Both the position numbers and the translations under genes were made by a program. DNA of 45,876 nt. Origin: Treponema sp. (GTDB lineage: Bacteria > Spirochaetota > Spirochaetia > Treponematales > Treponemataceae). The DNA is taken from the NCBI GenBank assembly GCA_024402595.1, contig JAKSTL010000010.1, positions 1 through 45,876 on the forward strand. The letters run 5' to 3'. The notes beneath the pieces are model-generated. The model was not told the DNA's origin. It was given only the letters and a program-made list of their open reading frames with translations, and searched no databases. Below are positions 1-9,150 of this stretch, one piece after another. Positions within the stretch are counted from its first letter, which is position 1; every line of letters begins with the position of its first letter.

Positions 1-1431
1 CTCTTTCAATCCTGTACAACCATTGAATACATAATCAGATATAGTTGTAACACTTTCAGGAATTGTAATTTTTTCCAATTTATTGCAGCCATAAAAGGCG
101 TAAGTCTCAATTGTTGCTAATGAAGAAGGCAATTCAATTTCATAAAGATTAGTTTTATTTTTAAATTGTTCTGTCGCTAAAGATGTAAGTCCAGTTGTTT
201 CCTCTATATTAAGATTGACTAAAGCATTTGTTCCCGCATTGCTTAAAGAAGATGCAATTTCTTTAAGTATAGAAGAAGATAATTCCCCGGTAACTCTTAA
301 AATATATTTTGTTGAAACTTCTGTTGCAGGTAAGTCTTGAATTGCAGCCGAAGCTTTTTCTGCAGATACACACCATTTTGGATAAACATGTATATCTTCG
401 GCCATTTCGTCACATTGCCATCCAGTTATTGTTTCGCCAGTGCGTTCTTCATTAGTATACCAAGCGCCAACATAATAACTGCCTTTTGTAAGCTGGGTTT
501 CGTCAGGGAAAACAATTGTCTGGTTTATGCTGTATCGTTCTGGTAAAGCATATCCGTCAACTAAAGTATAACCAGAAACTCCGTTGTAAATTGAATCCAA
601 ATCATGATAAATAATTTTGTAGTATTTATTTACATTTTCAATAGTTCCAGTTCCATTGGTTGTATTATAATTTGAAACTGTAACTGTACATGGATAATTT
701 TGAAGAATAACATTTTCATCATCATAAAGTACAAAATTAAGTCGGTAATTTCCAACTGGCACATCTTCTGCAAAATAAGTTACCTGTTTCTGTTCATCAT
801 TTTCAGGATTAATAGAAATTGTAAGATTTTCTGATTCAAAACCTTCAACTGGAGTTCTATCAATATTAAAAAGAGTAGCAATTACCTGTGTACAATCGGA
901 ATCTGCTGGAAAATTAACAGTAATATTTACGCTTCCGTTTCCTTCCTTTACTTCTTCTAACTTTCCAAAATCCAAATAATTGTATCCCGCAGTAATTTTT
1001 TGATTACTTATAGATTTTGTGTAAATATATCCGCTATTTTTTATTGCATTTAAAGTAAAAAACCATATACCAGCATCAATTTCCAGAACATCAGAAAGCA
1101 TTAAATCATAAGCTGAAGATTCTTCAGTAGATTCCCAAACTTTTAAAACTTTTTGATCCGTTTCATTCCAAATACCTAATAATTCAAAAGAAAAGTCCTT
1201 ATCTTCTATGTCAAACAATTCTGGTTTAAAATTAGAAGCATTTCTTAATTCATCACTTAATTCTTCTTTAAAACCAATATAAGCTGGCCCAGTACTTTCA
1301 TCCTGATTTGTTATATTCTGAATGTTTGTATTTTGATTGATTTCCTTTTCCTGTAAATCATTTTTACAAGAAAAGAAAAGTGCAGATATAGTTAATAATC
1401 CAAGTGCTAATATTTTATCTATTTTTTTCAT
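1..1431 (-). CDS. Lipoprotein with InlB-type and BspA-like LRR repeats, C-terminus cut by window edge
   Basis: The minus-strand frame is open from ATG at 1431 to base 1, giving at least 477 residues with no stop, so the 3' end lies outside the window. The N-terminus is a lipoprotein signal (MKKIDKILALGLLTIS...) with lipobox FFSC and the lipidated Cys at residue 22. A GAGGAAATAT stretch just before the ATG is a good ribosome binding site. Around residues 320-370 there is one Listeria-Bacteroides repeat-like stretch (GAWYTNEERTG ... VYPKW). The last ~90 visible residues (ELPSSLATIETYAFYGC, KLEKITIPESVTTISDYVF, NGCTGLKE) are textbook BspA-type leucine-rich repeats (LRR_5). The family sits on the cell surface and in other organisms binds host proteins or polymers; the ligand here is unknown. 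It is the third gene of a lipoprotein operon, 46 bp after the 993-residue gene. Lipoprotein and LRR calls are firm; function is not known. Confidence 0.85.
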   Translation of the reverse strand, partial: MKKIDKILALGLLTISALFFSCKNDLQEKEINQNTNIQNITNQDESTGPAYIGFKEELSDELRNASNFKPELFDIEDKDFSFELLGIWNETDQKVLKVWESTEESSAYDLMLSDVLEIDAGIWFFTLNAIKNSGYIYTKSISNQKITAGYNYLDFGKLEEVKEGNGSVNITVNFPADSDCTQVIATLFNIDRTPVEGFESENLTISINPENDEQKQVTYFAEDVPVGNYRLNFVLYDDENVILQNYPCTVTVSNYNTTNGTGTIENVNKYYKIIYHDLDSIYNGVSGYTLVDGYALPERYSINQTIVFPDETQLTKGSYYVGAWYTNEERTGETITGWQCDEMAEDIHVYPKWCVSAEKASAAIQDLPATEVSTKYILRVTGELSSSILKEIASSLSNAGTNALVNLNIEETTGLTSLATEQFKNKTNLYEIELPSSLATIETYAFYGCNKLEKITIPESVTTISDYVFNGCTGLKE

Positions 1432-1477
1432 ATATTTCCTCATATCCTAAAACTTGTATTTACATTATGATTTTTCA

Positions 1478-4459
1478 CTATTTTCTAAACAGGAACTCAT
1501 AATTTACAGAATACAAATTGTTATTTGAATCAGTAACCAGTAATTCTACTGTATGATATCCACCTAAAATTGGAGTTTCATAAAGCCAGATTATAAAAGA
1601 ATCATCATTATTATTTGGAAGTTCCACATTATCTATAGACCAGATATAAGTTTCAAAATCTTTTGGTCCATTAAAAATAATTGCATTTTCAGAAATCTCT
1701 GGTTCTTCTATATAAGGAAGAGCTTCATCGTAAGTGAACTTTTCTAATTTAATTGCTGATTCATAAGGATTCACATTAAACTTGGCATACAATTCAATAT
1801 TTCCATAAGTTCCAAGTTCTATTTCTTCAATTTTGCTGCCAGTAAAGTTTTCGTTTAAATACCAACCGTCAAAAGTATAATCCTCTTTTTCTGGATTTTC
1901 CAAAGTTATAGTCGGTGTTTCAATATTATAGGTTGCAGGATTATTTGAATTATTATTTCCCTGATACAAATGATAGTTTATTGTATAAGTAATTGGAGTA
2001 AACACCTGTTTAAGTACAATGTTGCCATAAGAACCTTTTTTAATTTCAGAAACTGGCTCAGGCAAAACAGTACCATCTTTTACAAAATACCAGGCTGTAA
2101 AATTATAACCCGTTTTCTGTTGATTTGTTAGAATTATATCTTCTGTTTCAACGGTATAAGTTTCAGGATTATTATTTTCTCCAGGTTCTAAGCCTTCATA
2201 TTGAATTGTATAAACTATAGGTGTCCATTTTGCATATACTTCAACAGGTCCAAAACTTCCTTTTTTAATACGATCGGCTTTATTTGTAAAGTCAGATTCA
2301 TAATACCAGCCGTCAAAAATGTAATTTGGTCTTTCTGGTTCAGCAAAAATGTAATCTTCCTGTAATTCAATTGTGTAGGTGTTTATATTTTTACTATTAT
2401 CAACATCCTCTGTAATTATATAAAAAATTCCATTGATTATTGGTTCAAATTGAGCTTCAAGTACAATTTCACCAAAACTTTCTGCTGGAATTGCAAAAAT
2501 CAAATCTTGAATGTCAAACTTATATTCATCCCAAGATTTAATTAACCAGCCTGTAAACTCATAACCAAACTTTGATGGTTCGTTTAATTCAATTTTTTCA
2601 CATTCCACATTATAGTTTTCTGGATTTAATTCTTCTGAAAGCTCACCACCATTTAAATTATATTGTATTGAATAAGTGATAAGTTCCCATTTTGCATATA
2701 ATTTAATATCTCCAACCGAGCCTTGTGGAATGGTTTTAATTTCATTTTCAAAAGTTTTTTCTGTATACCAGCCTATAAACTTATAGCCATCATTTACTGG
2801 ATTTTGTAAAACTATATCTTCTGATTCAACTGTATATCCAACTGGATTTTGTTCAACATTAGTTGCATGTTTTCCATTTAATTCGTATTCGATTTTATAT
2901 GCATTGGCATCCCATTTTGCAAAAAGGGTAATATCACCTGTAGTATGTGATTCTATTTTTTCATATTTAGAATCATCTTCAAAAATTGATGTTGTGTACC
3001 AGCCTTTGAAAATACATCCAGCGCGTTGAGGTTCAGAAAGAACAATATCATCATCCTCCCACTGATAGCTTTCTGGATTATTTTTGCTGTTTGTTCCACC
3101 ATTTAGAATATAATTTATTTTAAAGTCGCCAGAACTCCATTTTGCATAGAAAGTTTTGTTTCCATAAGAATAACGCTCGATTTGAGTATAAGAAATGCCT
3201 GTAAAATCGGGATTTTCATACCAGCCAGAGAAAAACAGAGTTTCATTTTGATTTGTTGGTTCATTTAAGAGGAAGGTGTCTTCTGGAGTATAAGTAACAG
3301 GATTTATAACTTGAGGTGCAATTCCGCCAATACCGTAATTATAATTTATTGTATAAGTTATTGGATTCCATTTTGCATAAACAGTTACATCTTTATTGGT
3401 TTCAAATGGTATTTCTGTAATATTTGTGCCTTCTTCAAAGGTTTCTGTAGTATACCAGCCGCCAAAGTCATATCCGTTTCTAAAAATGTAAGGTGGTGTA
3501 ACAAGAGTAATTTCTGTATTGTAGCAGTAGCTTGTTTCTAAGGTTATAGGTTCAGAATCATTGAGCTGCCCCATATTAAAATTATAATCCAAATGATAAA
3601 CACTATTTAAAGCCGAAATTGTATGTTCAGAAGAACTTAAATGGGAATCTGCAATTATAACAATTTCGTTGTAAGGTAGATTTAATTGCAATTTTTCATC
3701 TTCATCACCATAAAAGTAAAACTTCAATAAATACTTATCTACTGGAATGTCTGTTTTTTCATAAACCACATATTTTTGATTTTTATTAAGCCCCGAAACT
3801 TCATCAATAATTTCTTTTTCTTTAATAATTAAAGTTTCTTTTTCAAAATCCTGAACTTCCGAATGTCCTAAAGGATAAAACTGTCCATCTTCGTAAAGGG
3901 TAAAAAGTCCCGCTTTGATTTTTATAACATCATTTTCTTCTGGCAAGTTTAGGCGGACAGAAAGAGAACCTGTATTTTCTTTTGTACCATAATTGCTAAC
4001 TTTTAAATTAAAATAGATTTTATGAATGGTTTCTGTTCCATAATTATCTTTCAAAGAAGAAAAAGCTGTAAAATTGTAATTTTGAATGTCAATGAATTGA
4101 ACATTTCCAATTAAAGCTTCCAATTTCAACTGCCATTCTCCAGGTTCAATTGGAATAATTTGGTTAATAAGCTCTTCTACGGAATTACTTTCAGTTAATA
4201 AAGTAAATAAATTAGAATTATTTTTTTTGCCGTAAAGTTTTAATTTTGTAATTTCCGAAGTATCAAAAGTTGGTAAAGCGGTTCGCAAAAGAGAAGCTTC
4301 ATCCTTGGTGTCATAAACAGAAGCAACTTTTAAGTAAACAGTTTTATCTTCCGATTTTTTAGAATTAGTTGTTCCATTGCTGCAGGCTAAAACTGAAAAA
4401 GTAAGCAGACTAAGGAAAGTTGTAATATAAAAAATTGATTTTAATGTAAGTTTCTTCAT
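1478..4459 (-). CDS. Large lipoprotein with about eight InlB B-type (Listeria-Bacteroides) repeats
   Basis: The 993-residue protein has a lipoprotein signal with lipobox VLAC (Cys26), so it should be anchored in the outer or inner membrane. Residues ~30-290 form a unique N-terminal region. From about residue 290 onward I count eight repeats of ~70 residues, each with an F-x-G-W-Y motif, a T/S-G-D/N-I-x-L-Y-A-K-W motif and a following Y-x-I-x-Y strand. This is the beta-grasp fold of the InlB B-repeat (List_Bact_rpt, Flg_new in Pfam). The fifth and seventh copies are degenerate (GWLIKSW; AWYFVKDG). The last ~80 residues look like a separate C-terminal cap. The ATG follows AAGGAC closely. Such repeats are usually stalk or adhesion modules on surface proteins, but the partner is unknown. 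It lies 27 bp behind the 678-residue lipoprotein gene and is probably co-transcribed with it. Repeat architecture is clear; biological role is inference. Confidence 0.9.
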   Translation of the reverse strand: MKKLTLKSIFYITTFLSLLTFSVLACSNGTTNSKKSEDKTVYLKVASVYDTKDEASLLRTALPTFDTSEITKLKLYGKKNNSNLFTLLTESNSVEELINQIIPIEPGEWQLKLEALIGNVQFIDIQNYNFTAFSSLKDNYGTETIHKIYFNLKVSNYGTKENTGSLSVRLNLPEENDVIKIKAGLFTLYEDGQFYPLGHSEVQDFEKETLIIKEKEIIDEVSGLNKNQKYVVYEKTDIPVDKYLLKFYFYGDEDEKLQLNLPYNEIVIIADSHLSSSEHTISALNSVYHLDYNFNMGQLNDSEPITLETSYCYNTEITLVTPPYIFRNGYDFGGWYTTETFEEGTNITEIPFETNKDVTVYAKWNPITYTINYNYGIGGIAPQVINPVTYTPEDTFLLNEPTNQNETLFFSGWYENPDFTGISYTQIERYSYGNKTFYAKWSSGDFKINYILNGGTNSKNNPESYQWEDDDIVLSEPQRAGCIFKGWYTTSIFEDDSKYEKIESHTTGDITLFAKWDANAYKIEYELNGKHATNVEQNPVGYTVESEDIVLQNPVNDGYKFIGWYTEKTFENEIKTIPQGSVGDIKLYAKWELITYSIQYNLNGGELSEELNPENYNVECEKIELNEPSKFGYEFTGWLIKSWDEYKFDIQDLIFAIPAESFGEIVLEAQFEPIINGIFYIITEDVDNSKNINTYTIELQEDYIFAEPERPNYIFDGWYYESDFTNKADRIKKGSFGPVEVYAKWTPIVYTIQYEGLEPGENNNPETYTVETEDIILTNQQKTGYNFTAWYFVKDGTVLPEPVSEIKKGSYGNIVLKQVFTPITYTINYHLYQGNNNSNNPATYNIETPTITLENPEKEDYTFDGWYLNENFTGSKIEEIELGTYGNIELYAKFNVNPYESAIKLEKFTYDEALPYIEEPEISENAIIFNGPKDFETYIWSIDNVELPNNNDDSFIIWLYETPILGGYHTVELLVTDSNNNLYSVNYEFLFRK

Positions 4460-4486
4460 AAAAAGTCCTTAATAAACACCATTTGC

Positions 4487-6523
4487 TTATTGATTTTCTG
4501 ATTCAGGTTCTGATTCTGGAAGTGTTACATAAATTGAAGCACTACGGTCAGGATTCTGCGTAAAAAGATAGATTTGATGGACTCTATCTGTCCAATCCGA
4601 AATATCTATTGTTTTTGTAATTCCAGTGGTTTGTGTTCCTTCATCAATAATCCAACAGCAGTCTGAAGTAACATTTTTGGCAGTTAAATTCAAATATGTT
4701 TCGAGTTTCTGTGTTTCTTGATTAAAGGATGAACTTATGGAATATTGAATTGAAATATCTGAATCGTTGGTAAGTGTAATTTCTGGAACTTTTAAAGCAC
4801 ACCATTTTGCGGTTAAAGTTACATTATCAGAAAGAATTGTGTTATTTGCCAATTTATCTGTATCATTTATATACCAACCGCAGAAATAATAACCTTTATG
4901 ATTTAGAGTTGGTGTATATGAACTTGTAAGTTTTGTTCCATTTTCCAAAGTTATTGTTTCTGGTGCATCGTTGAACATACTCTTATAGCGAACTGCATAA
5001 TAATATTTTCCATTAGGTAAATAAAAAGAAGGTGAATCAGCTTTTATGGAGAAGAAGTCGATGTCGTCTGTATGAAGATAAGCTTCAAAAGCTTCTTCCA
5101 TTTCAAAAGCATCATATTCAAAGTTATTTGGTTCTGCATAATTGTAATAATATTTTAAGGTTGCCACATCGGTATAAACATCAATTACTTTTTTCTTTGT
5201 TGAACCTAGGTAACATGTATAGAACATTTCTCCAGTTTCTTGTACGGAACCGTCTGTTTTTGCTCCACTGAATGAAAGAATAAAGTGTTCATCATAACCG
5301 AAAGTTGGTACATAAATAGTTTCAGCTTGGTTATGCCCCACAGAAAAATATTTACTGTTTCCATCTGGATAAATAAAGAATCCATTTAAAGATTTTGAAT
5401 CATTTTCGGCAGTATTATAGGCTGCAATTGTAGTTGGAATTAATCCTTTATGAAATTTTAAAGGGATAAAATCTTTCCAAACATAAGGATTTTTTTCATC
5501 AAGGTTTTCTATAACTACATTGATTCCAGTTTCAATATATGGTTCAGTTAATGCGCCATATTCAACAAGTAGTTCATAACTTACGCCTTCATTTGGATTG
5601 ATTTTAGAAACCATTGTTCCATCAAGATGCAGATTGGAACTGTTTGATTTTATTCTTAGATTTGTTCCATCTTCTGGCTTTATTTCTATTGTGGAAGTAT
5701 CGCTGTATCTTTCTCCAATATTGGTAATTGTCAGTTTTAGTTTATATTGTTTATAATTATTTCCATATAAGTAGCCATCATCTTTTTCAGAATCTAGGAT
5801 TTCTCCGGTAATTTTAAAATTCCACAAACCTTTTTCTACAACGGCTACTGTTCCCATATTACTGTTGTTATTTTCTATTTTAAGACCTGGAACGACTATA
5901 AGTTCATTGCCAGTATCGATTGTAACAGTTTGTATGTCGTTTACTGTTGGAGCAACCAGTTGAATAATACCGTTTTCGTCAGAAGTTGTTTCGGAAACAA
6001 AACTGGAATAATTTTGAGATTTTCCAACTGCCCGCAAATTGCTGGATATTGAAGCTCGAATATTTTTGTTTGTATCTATGGCTTCCATTCCAACAAGGGT
6101 AAGATTATATTTTAGATTAGAACCGCCAACTCTAAAGTATGGAATTGAATTATTTTTTATAACGCTGTCCGACTCTTTTACAAAAGTTCCTAATTCAGAC
6201 ACTGTTACTTCGTGAGTTGCATCATCTTTTAAAGAACTACTTAGTACTGGATATTTCTGCATATCGTAGAGAACATAACTTTCATTAAAAATATAGTTTT
6301 TTCCGTTATCCATACGGGTCCAGTTTCCCCAGAAAAAACTATCGGCAATTATTTGATTTTCATCTGGTGGTGTTGGATTGTCTGGTGTTGTTGGAGTAGT
6401 TGGATTACTTGGATTTTGGTTATTTTGCTGTGAGTTACCTTTACTTGGTGTAGTTGAAATCTCACAGGCTGATAAAAAAAGTATGCTTATTATTGAAGTG
6501 AAAATTATTTTACTTAATTTCAA
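4487..6523 (-). CDS. Lipoprotein with one C-terminal InlB-type repeat
   Basis: I start this protein at TTG 6523 rather than at the far-upstream ATG 6643. An AGGAGG sits 7 bases before the TTG (6531-6536 on the complement), and only from there does the protein begin with a proper lipoprotein signal (KLSKIIFTSIISILFLSAC, lipidated Cys20). The mature protein has 678 residues from this start. A short Pro/Thr/Asn-rich linker follows the Cys, then a long beta-rich region with no family I recognise, then near residue ~600 one Listeria-Bacteroides repeat (YYFCGWYINDTDKL ... VTLTAKW), and a C-terminal tail. It is the first gene of the three-lipoprotein operon, and a plausible promoter lies directly upstream. 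The upstream 40 codons of the longer frame cross a GC-rich non-coding element and the promoter, so they are unlikely to be translated. Surface or periplasmic placement is likely; function is unknown. Confidence 0.88.
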   Translation of the reverse strand: MKLSKIIFTSIISILFLSACEISTTPSKGNSQQNNQNPSNPTTPTTPDNPTPPDENQIIADSFFWGNWTRMDNGKNYIFNESYVLYDMQKYPVLSSSLKDDATHEVTVSELGTFVKESDSVIKNNSIPYFRVGGSNLKYNLTLVGMEAIDTNKNIRASISSNLRAVGKSQNYSSFVSETTSDENGIIQLVAPTVNDIQTVTIDTGNELIVVPGLKIENNNSNMGTVAVVEKGLWNFKITGEILDSEKDDGYLYGNNYKQYKLKLTITNIGERYSDTSTIEIKPEDGTNLRIKSNSSNLHLDGTMVSKINPNEGVSYELLVEYGALTEPYIETGINVVIENLDEKNPYVWKDFIPLKFHKGLIPTTIAAYNTAENDSKSLNGFFIYPDGNSKYFSVGHNQAETIYVPTFGYDEHFILSFSGAKTDGSVQETGEMFYTCYLGSTKKKVIDVYTDVATLKYYYNYAEPNNFEYDAFEMEEAFEAYLHTDDIDFFSIKADSPSFYLPNGKYYYAVRYKSMFNDAPETITLENGTKLTSSYTPTLNHKGYYFCGWYINDTDKLANNTILSDNVTLTAKWCALKVPEITLTNDSDISIQYSISSSFNQETQKLETYLNLTAKNVTSDCCWIIDEGTQTTGITKTIDISDWTDRVHQIYLFTQNPDRSASIYVTLPESEPESENQ

Positions 6524-6553
6524 AGGAAAGCCTCCTAAAAAAACAATGTTAAT

Positions 6554-6582
6554 ATTATAGTACAATTTAATTTTTTTTTCAG
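6554..6582 (-). promoter_or_regulatory. Predicted sigma-70 promoter of the lipoprotein operon
   Basis: On the minus strand a perfect TATAAT (6554-6559) is preceded, with a 17-base spacer, by CTGAAA (6577-6582), which matches four of six bases of the -35 consensus. Transcription would start near 6547, giving a leader of about 25 bases that holds the AGGAGG of the TTG start at 6523. Prediction from sequence only. Confidence 0.6.
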
Positions 6583-6603
6583 TTATTATTTGATTTTTTT
6601 TAT

Positions 6604-6695
6604 CTGGCAAGCGGTATGGAGCCATGGGTACCAGACACCGCACCGAAAGGGAGGAGGCCGAGCGAAAAGCGAGTGGCGGAACACCGCAGAGTAGT
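6604..6695. other. GC-rich intergenic island of unknown nature
   Basis: Bases 6611-6690 contain 51 G or C out of 80 (64%), in sharp contrast to the AT-rich DNA on both sides. The stretch contains a direct repeat ACACCGCA (6635-6642 and 6681-6688) and a perfect small hairpin GCGG-AACA-CCGC (6676-6687). It has no convincing coding frame with a start signal. It sits between divergent promoters. It could be a dispersed intergenic repeat of this genome, part of a small RNA, or a remnant of inserted DNA; I cannot decide from one copy. Confidence 0.5.
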
Positions 6696-6742
6696 TTGTA
6701 TGAACGCCTTTTTAGTATTTTTTTATTTTCTACCTATAAGCA

Positions 6743-6772
6743 TTGCCCCAAAATTAAAAAAAGTATTATAAT
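6743..6772 (+). promoter_or_regulatory. Predicted sigma-70 promoter of metG
   Basis: TATAAT at 6767-6772 lies 18 bases after TTGCCC (6743-6748; four of six -35 matches). Transcription would start near 6780, leaving a ~20-base leader with the GAGGAT ribosome binding site ahead of the ATG at 6801. Confidence 0.55.
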
Positions 6773-6800
6773 GTTTATTATTTTTTAATCGAGGATTTAT

Positions 6801-9149
6801 ATGAATAGAAGACTTATTACTTCAGCTTTACCTTATGTAAACAACATTCCACATCTTGGAAACTTAATTCAGATGCTTTCAGGGGATGTTTTTGCACGGT
6901 TCTGTCGTAATCGAGGATATGACACACTTTATATTTGCGGTACTGATGAATATGGTACTGCCACAGAAACTAAGGCTATTGAAGAAAAGAAAACTCCTCG
7001 GGAACTTTGCGATTACTATTATATGGAACACATTAAGATTTATGACTGGTTTCATATTAATTTTGATAAGTTTGGCCGTACTTCCAATGAACAGTGTACT
7101 GAAATTACTCAGGCTCTTTTTAATGATTTGGATAAAGCGGGATATATTACTGAGCATGTAAACAAACAGCTTTTCTGTCCTTCTTGCAATATGTTCCTTG
7201 CTGATCGCTATGTTGATGGAACTTGTCCAAAATGTGGTTCAACTAAAGCTCGTGGTGATCAGTGTGATGAATGTGGTTCTTTGCTGGATCCAATCGAACT
7301 TAAAGATCCAAAATGTCATACTTGTGGTTCTACACCAATTGTTAAAGAAACTAAGCATTTGTATATTGACCTGCCAACTTTGAGTAAAAATCTTGATGCT
7401 TGGATGGCCAAGGCAAGTACAGAAGGAAAATGGTCTGACAATGCTATTAACATTACAAAAGCTTGGATTCGTGATGGTTTGAATGAACGAGCAATTACTA
7501 GAGACCTTAAATGGGGTATTCCAGTTCCAAAAGCTGGTTATGAAGATAAGGTTTTTTATGTTTGGTTCAATGCGCCAATTGGTTATATGTCTATTACTAA
7601 GCAGCTTGCTGATGAACTTATTAAAGAAGGAAAACAGAGTTTTGATTGGAAATCTTGGTGGAATCCTGCTGAATCTGAAGATGCTTCGACAGACTCAGCA
7701 ACCGCTATTAAAGAAAAAGTTGATTTGTTCCAGTTTATTGGTAAAGACAACATTCCATTCCACACTGTTATTTTCCCTTCTACTTTGCTTGGTTCTCCAC
7801 ACGATTGGACTAAGCTTCATCATATGTCTTCTACGGAATATATGAATTACGAGGATGGAAAGTTTTCTAAATCTCGTGGGGTTGGTGTTTTTGGTACTGA
7901 CGCTATTGAAACTGGTATTCCAGCTGATGCATGGCGTTTCTATATTTTCTACAATCGTCCGGAAAAACAAGACTTCCAGTTTACTTGGAAAGATTTTATG
8001 GAAAAACTTAATTCAGAATTGATTGGAAACCTTGGAAACCTTGTAAACCGTACACTTTTATTTGTAAATAAATATTATGATGGAATTATTCCTGACGCTC
8101 CTGTTGATGAAGAACTTTGGGCTCAGGTTAAAGCTCTTGAAAAGAAAGCTACTGATTATCTTGAATGGGCTGATTTGAAAGATGCATTCCACACAATGTT
8201 TGAAATTTCTGATATTTGTAACAAGAAATTCCAGGCAACTGAACCTTGGAAAGCTCGTACAGAAAATCCTGCTGTGGCTGAAAGTTTGATTCACAACCTT
8301 TGTTATGTAATCAAAGATTTAATGATTATGATGAATCCTTATATGCCTCAGTATACTCAGGTTATTATGAACTACTTTGGAAAATCTATTAAGGAATCAA
8401 AAGTGGGTATGGAAACTTTGGAAGGGCTTGACTGGAGTGATTTAGGTAAAGTTGAAGGTCTTGATAAGGTTGGACCAACTCAGGTTTATTTTACACCTCT
8501 TGATCAGAAAACTATGCTAGCTTTCCGCGAAAAGTTTAGTGGAAAACAGGGTGAAAGAGGAAAATCAGAAGCAGATAAAACAAAAAAAGCTGAGAAAAAA
8601 GAAAAGAAGCAGAAAAAGGCTGAACCGGTTGTACTACCTGTGGAACAGCAGGCGGCATTTTTTAATTCTACCATTGAATTAAAAGTTGCTAAAATTGTTG
8701 ATGTAAAACCAAATCCAGAAGGTGAAAAACTTTATATTGAAACTTTGGATGATGGGTCTGGTACTCCTAGAACAATTCAGTCTGGACTTCGTATGTTCCT
8801 TAAGGAAGAAGAGTTGCTTGGTAAGCATGTGGTAATTGCTTCTAACCTTGCACCAAGAACAATGCGTGGTGTAGAAAGTCGCGGTATGCTTTTGGCTGGT
8901 CATTACAACGATGCAGAAGGAAAGGAACAGGTTGAAATGCTTGATGTTGCTTGGGCGGCTCCTGGTACAAAGGTTGTTTTAGAGGGTGCTGATGTAAACG
9001 CAGAAAAGAAAGCGGAAATTTCTGCTGATGAGTTCTTTGCGGTTCAGATTAACGCTGTTGAAGGTTTGGTTCAGATTGCAGGAAAGAAACTTCTTGCTGA
9101 CGGAAAAGAAATTAAAACTACAAAAGCATTAAATAGTGACATTGCATAA
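6801..9149 (+). CDS. metG: Methionyl-tRNA synthetase
   Basis: This 782-residue enzyme charges tRNA-Met with methionine in the cytoplasm. Residues 9-22 hold the class I HIGH-type motif (HLGN at 18-21). A knuckle region carries four CXXC pairs (Cys126/129, 142/145, 155/158, 172/175), the two-zinc type of MetRS also seen in E. coli and archaea. The KMSKS-type loop is KFSKS at 354-358. The anticodon-binding helical domain follows. A lysine/glutamate-rich linker (around residues 590-615) then joins a C-terminal tRNA-binding (Trbp111/OB-fold) domain that starts near residue 630 (LKVAKIVDVKPNPEGEKLY). All motifs needed for activity are present, and the length is somewhat above that of E. coli MetG because of the charged linker. 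The ATG at 6801 follows GAGGAT with good spacing. The next gene starts right after the stop codon, suggesting co-transcription. Confidence 0.98.
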   Translation: MNRRLITSALPYVNNIPHLGNLIQMLSGDVFARFCRNRGYDTLYICGTDEYGTATETKAIEEKKTPRELCDYYYMEHIKIYDWFHINFDKFGRTSNEQCTEITQALFNDLDKAGYITEHVNKQLFCPSCNMFLADRYVDGTCPKCGSTKARGDQCDECGSLLDPIELKDPKCHTCGSTPIVKETKHLYIDLPTLSKNLDAWMAKASTEGKWSDNAINITKAWIRDGLNERAITRDLKWGIPVPKAGYEDKVFYVWFNAPIGYMSITKQLADELIKEGKQSFDWKSWWNPAESEDASTDSATAIKEKVDLFQFIGKDNIPFHTVIFPSTLLGSPHDWTKLHHMSSTEYMNYEDGKFSKSRGVGVFGTDAIETGIPADAWRFYIFYNRPEKQDFQFTWKDFMEKLNSELIGNLGNLVNRTLLFVNKYYDGIIPDAPVDEELWAQVKALEKKATDYLEWADLKDAFHTMFEISDICNKKFQATEPWKARTENPAVAESLIHNLCYVIKDLMIMMNPYMPQYTQVIMNYFGKSIKESKVGMETLEGLDWSDLGKVEGLDKVGPTQVYFTPLDQKTMLAFREKFSGKQGERGKSEADKTKKAEKKEKKQKKAEPVVLPVEQQAAFFNSTIELKVAKIVDVKPNPEGEKLYIETLDDGSGTPRTIQSGLRMFLKEEELLGKHVVIASNLAPRTMRGVESRGMLLAGHYNDAEGKEQVEMLDVAWAAPGTKVVLEGADVNAEKKAEISADEFFAVQINAVEGLVQIAGKKLLADGKEIKTTKALNSDIA

Positions 9150-9150
9150 T

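Noticed and set aside
1780..3500. Periodic DNA repeats that might suggest a CRISPR or tandem repeat array
   Set aside because: The period (~200 bp) comes from the InlB-type protein repeats; the DNA copies are diverged and have no spacer-repeat structure.
6524..6643. N-terminal extension of the first lipoprotein to an upstream ATG
   Set aside because: It crosses the GC-rich island and the promoter, adds no signal peptide, and AGGAGG precedes the TTG at 6523.
7483..7845. 120-residue plus-strand frame inside metG
   Set aside because: Lies entirely within the conserved MetRS catalytic domain in another frame; low complexity rich in Leu.
9136..9150. GTG start of the FemAB-like gene overlapping metG
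   Set aside because: ATG at 9151 directly follows the metG stop; the extra five residues are not part of the family.
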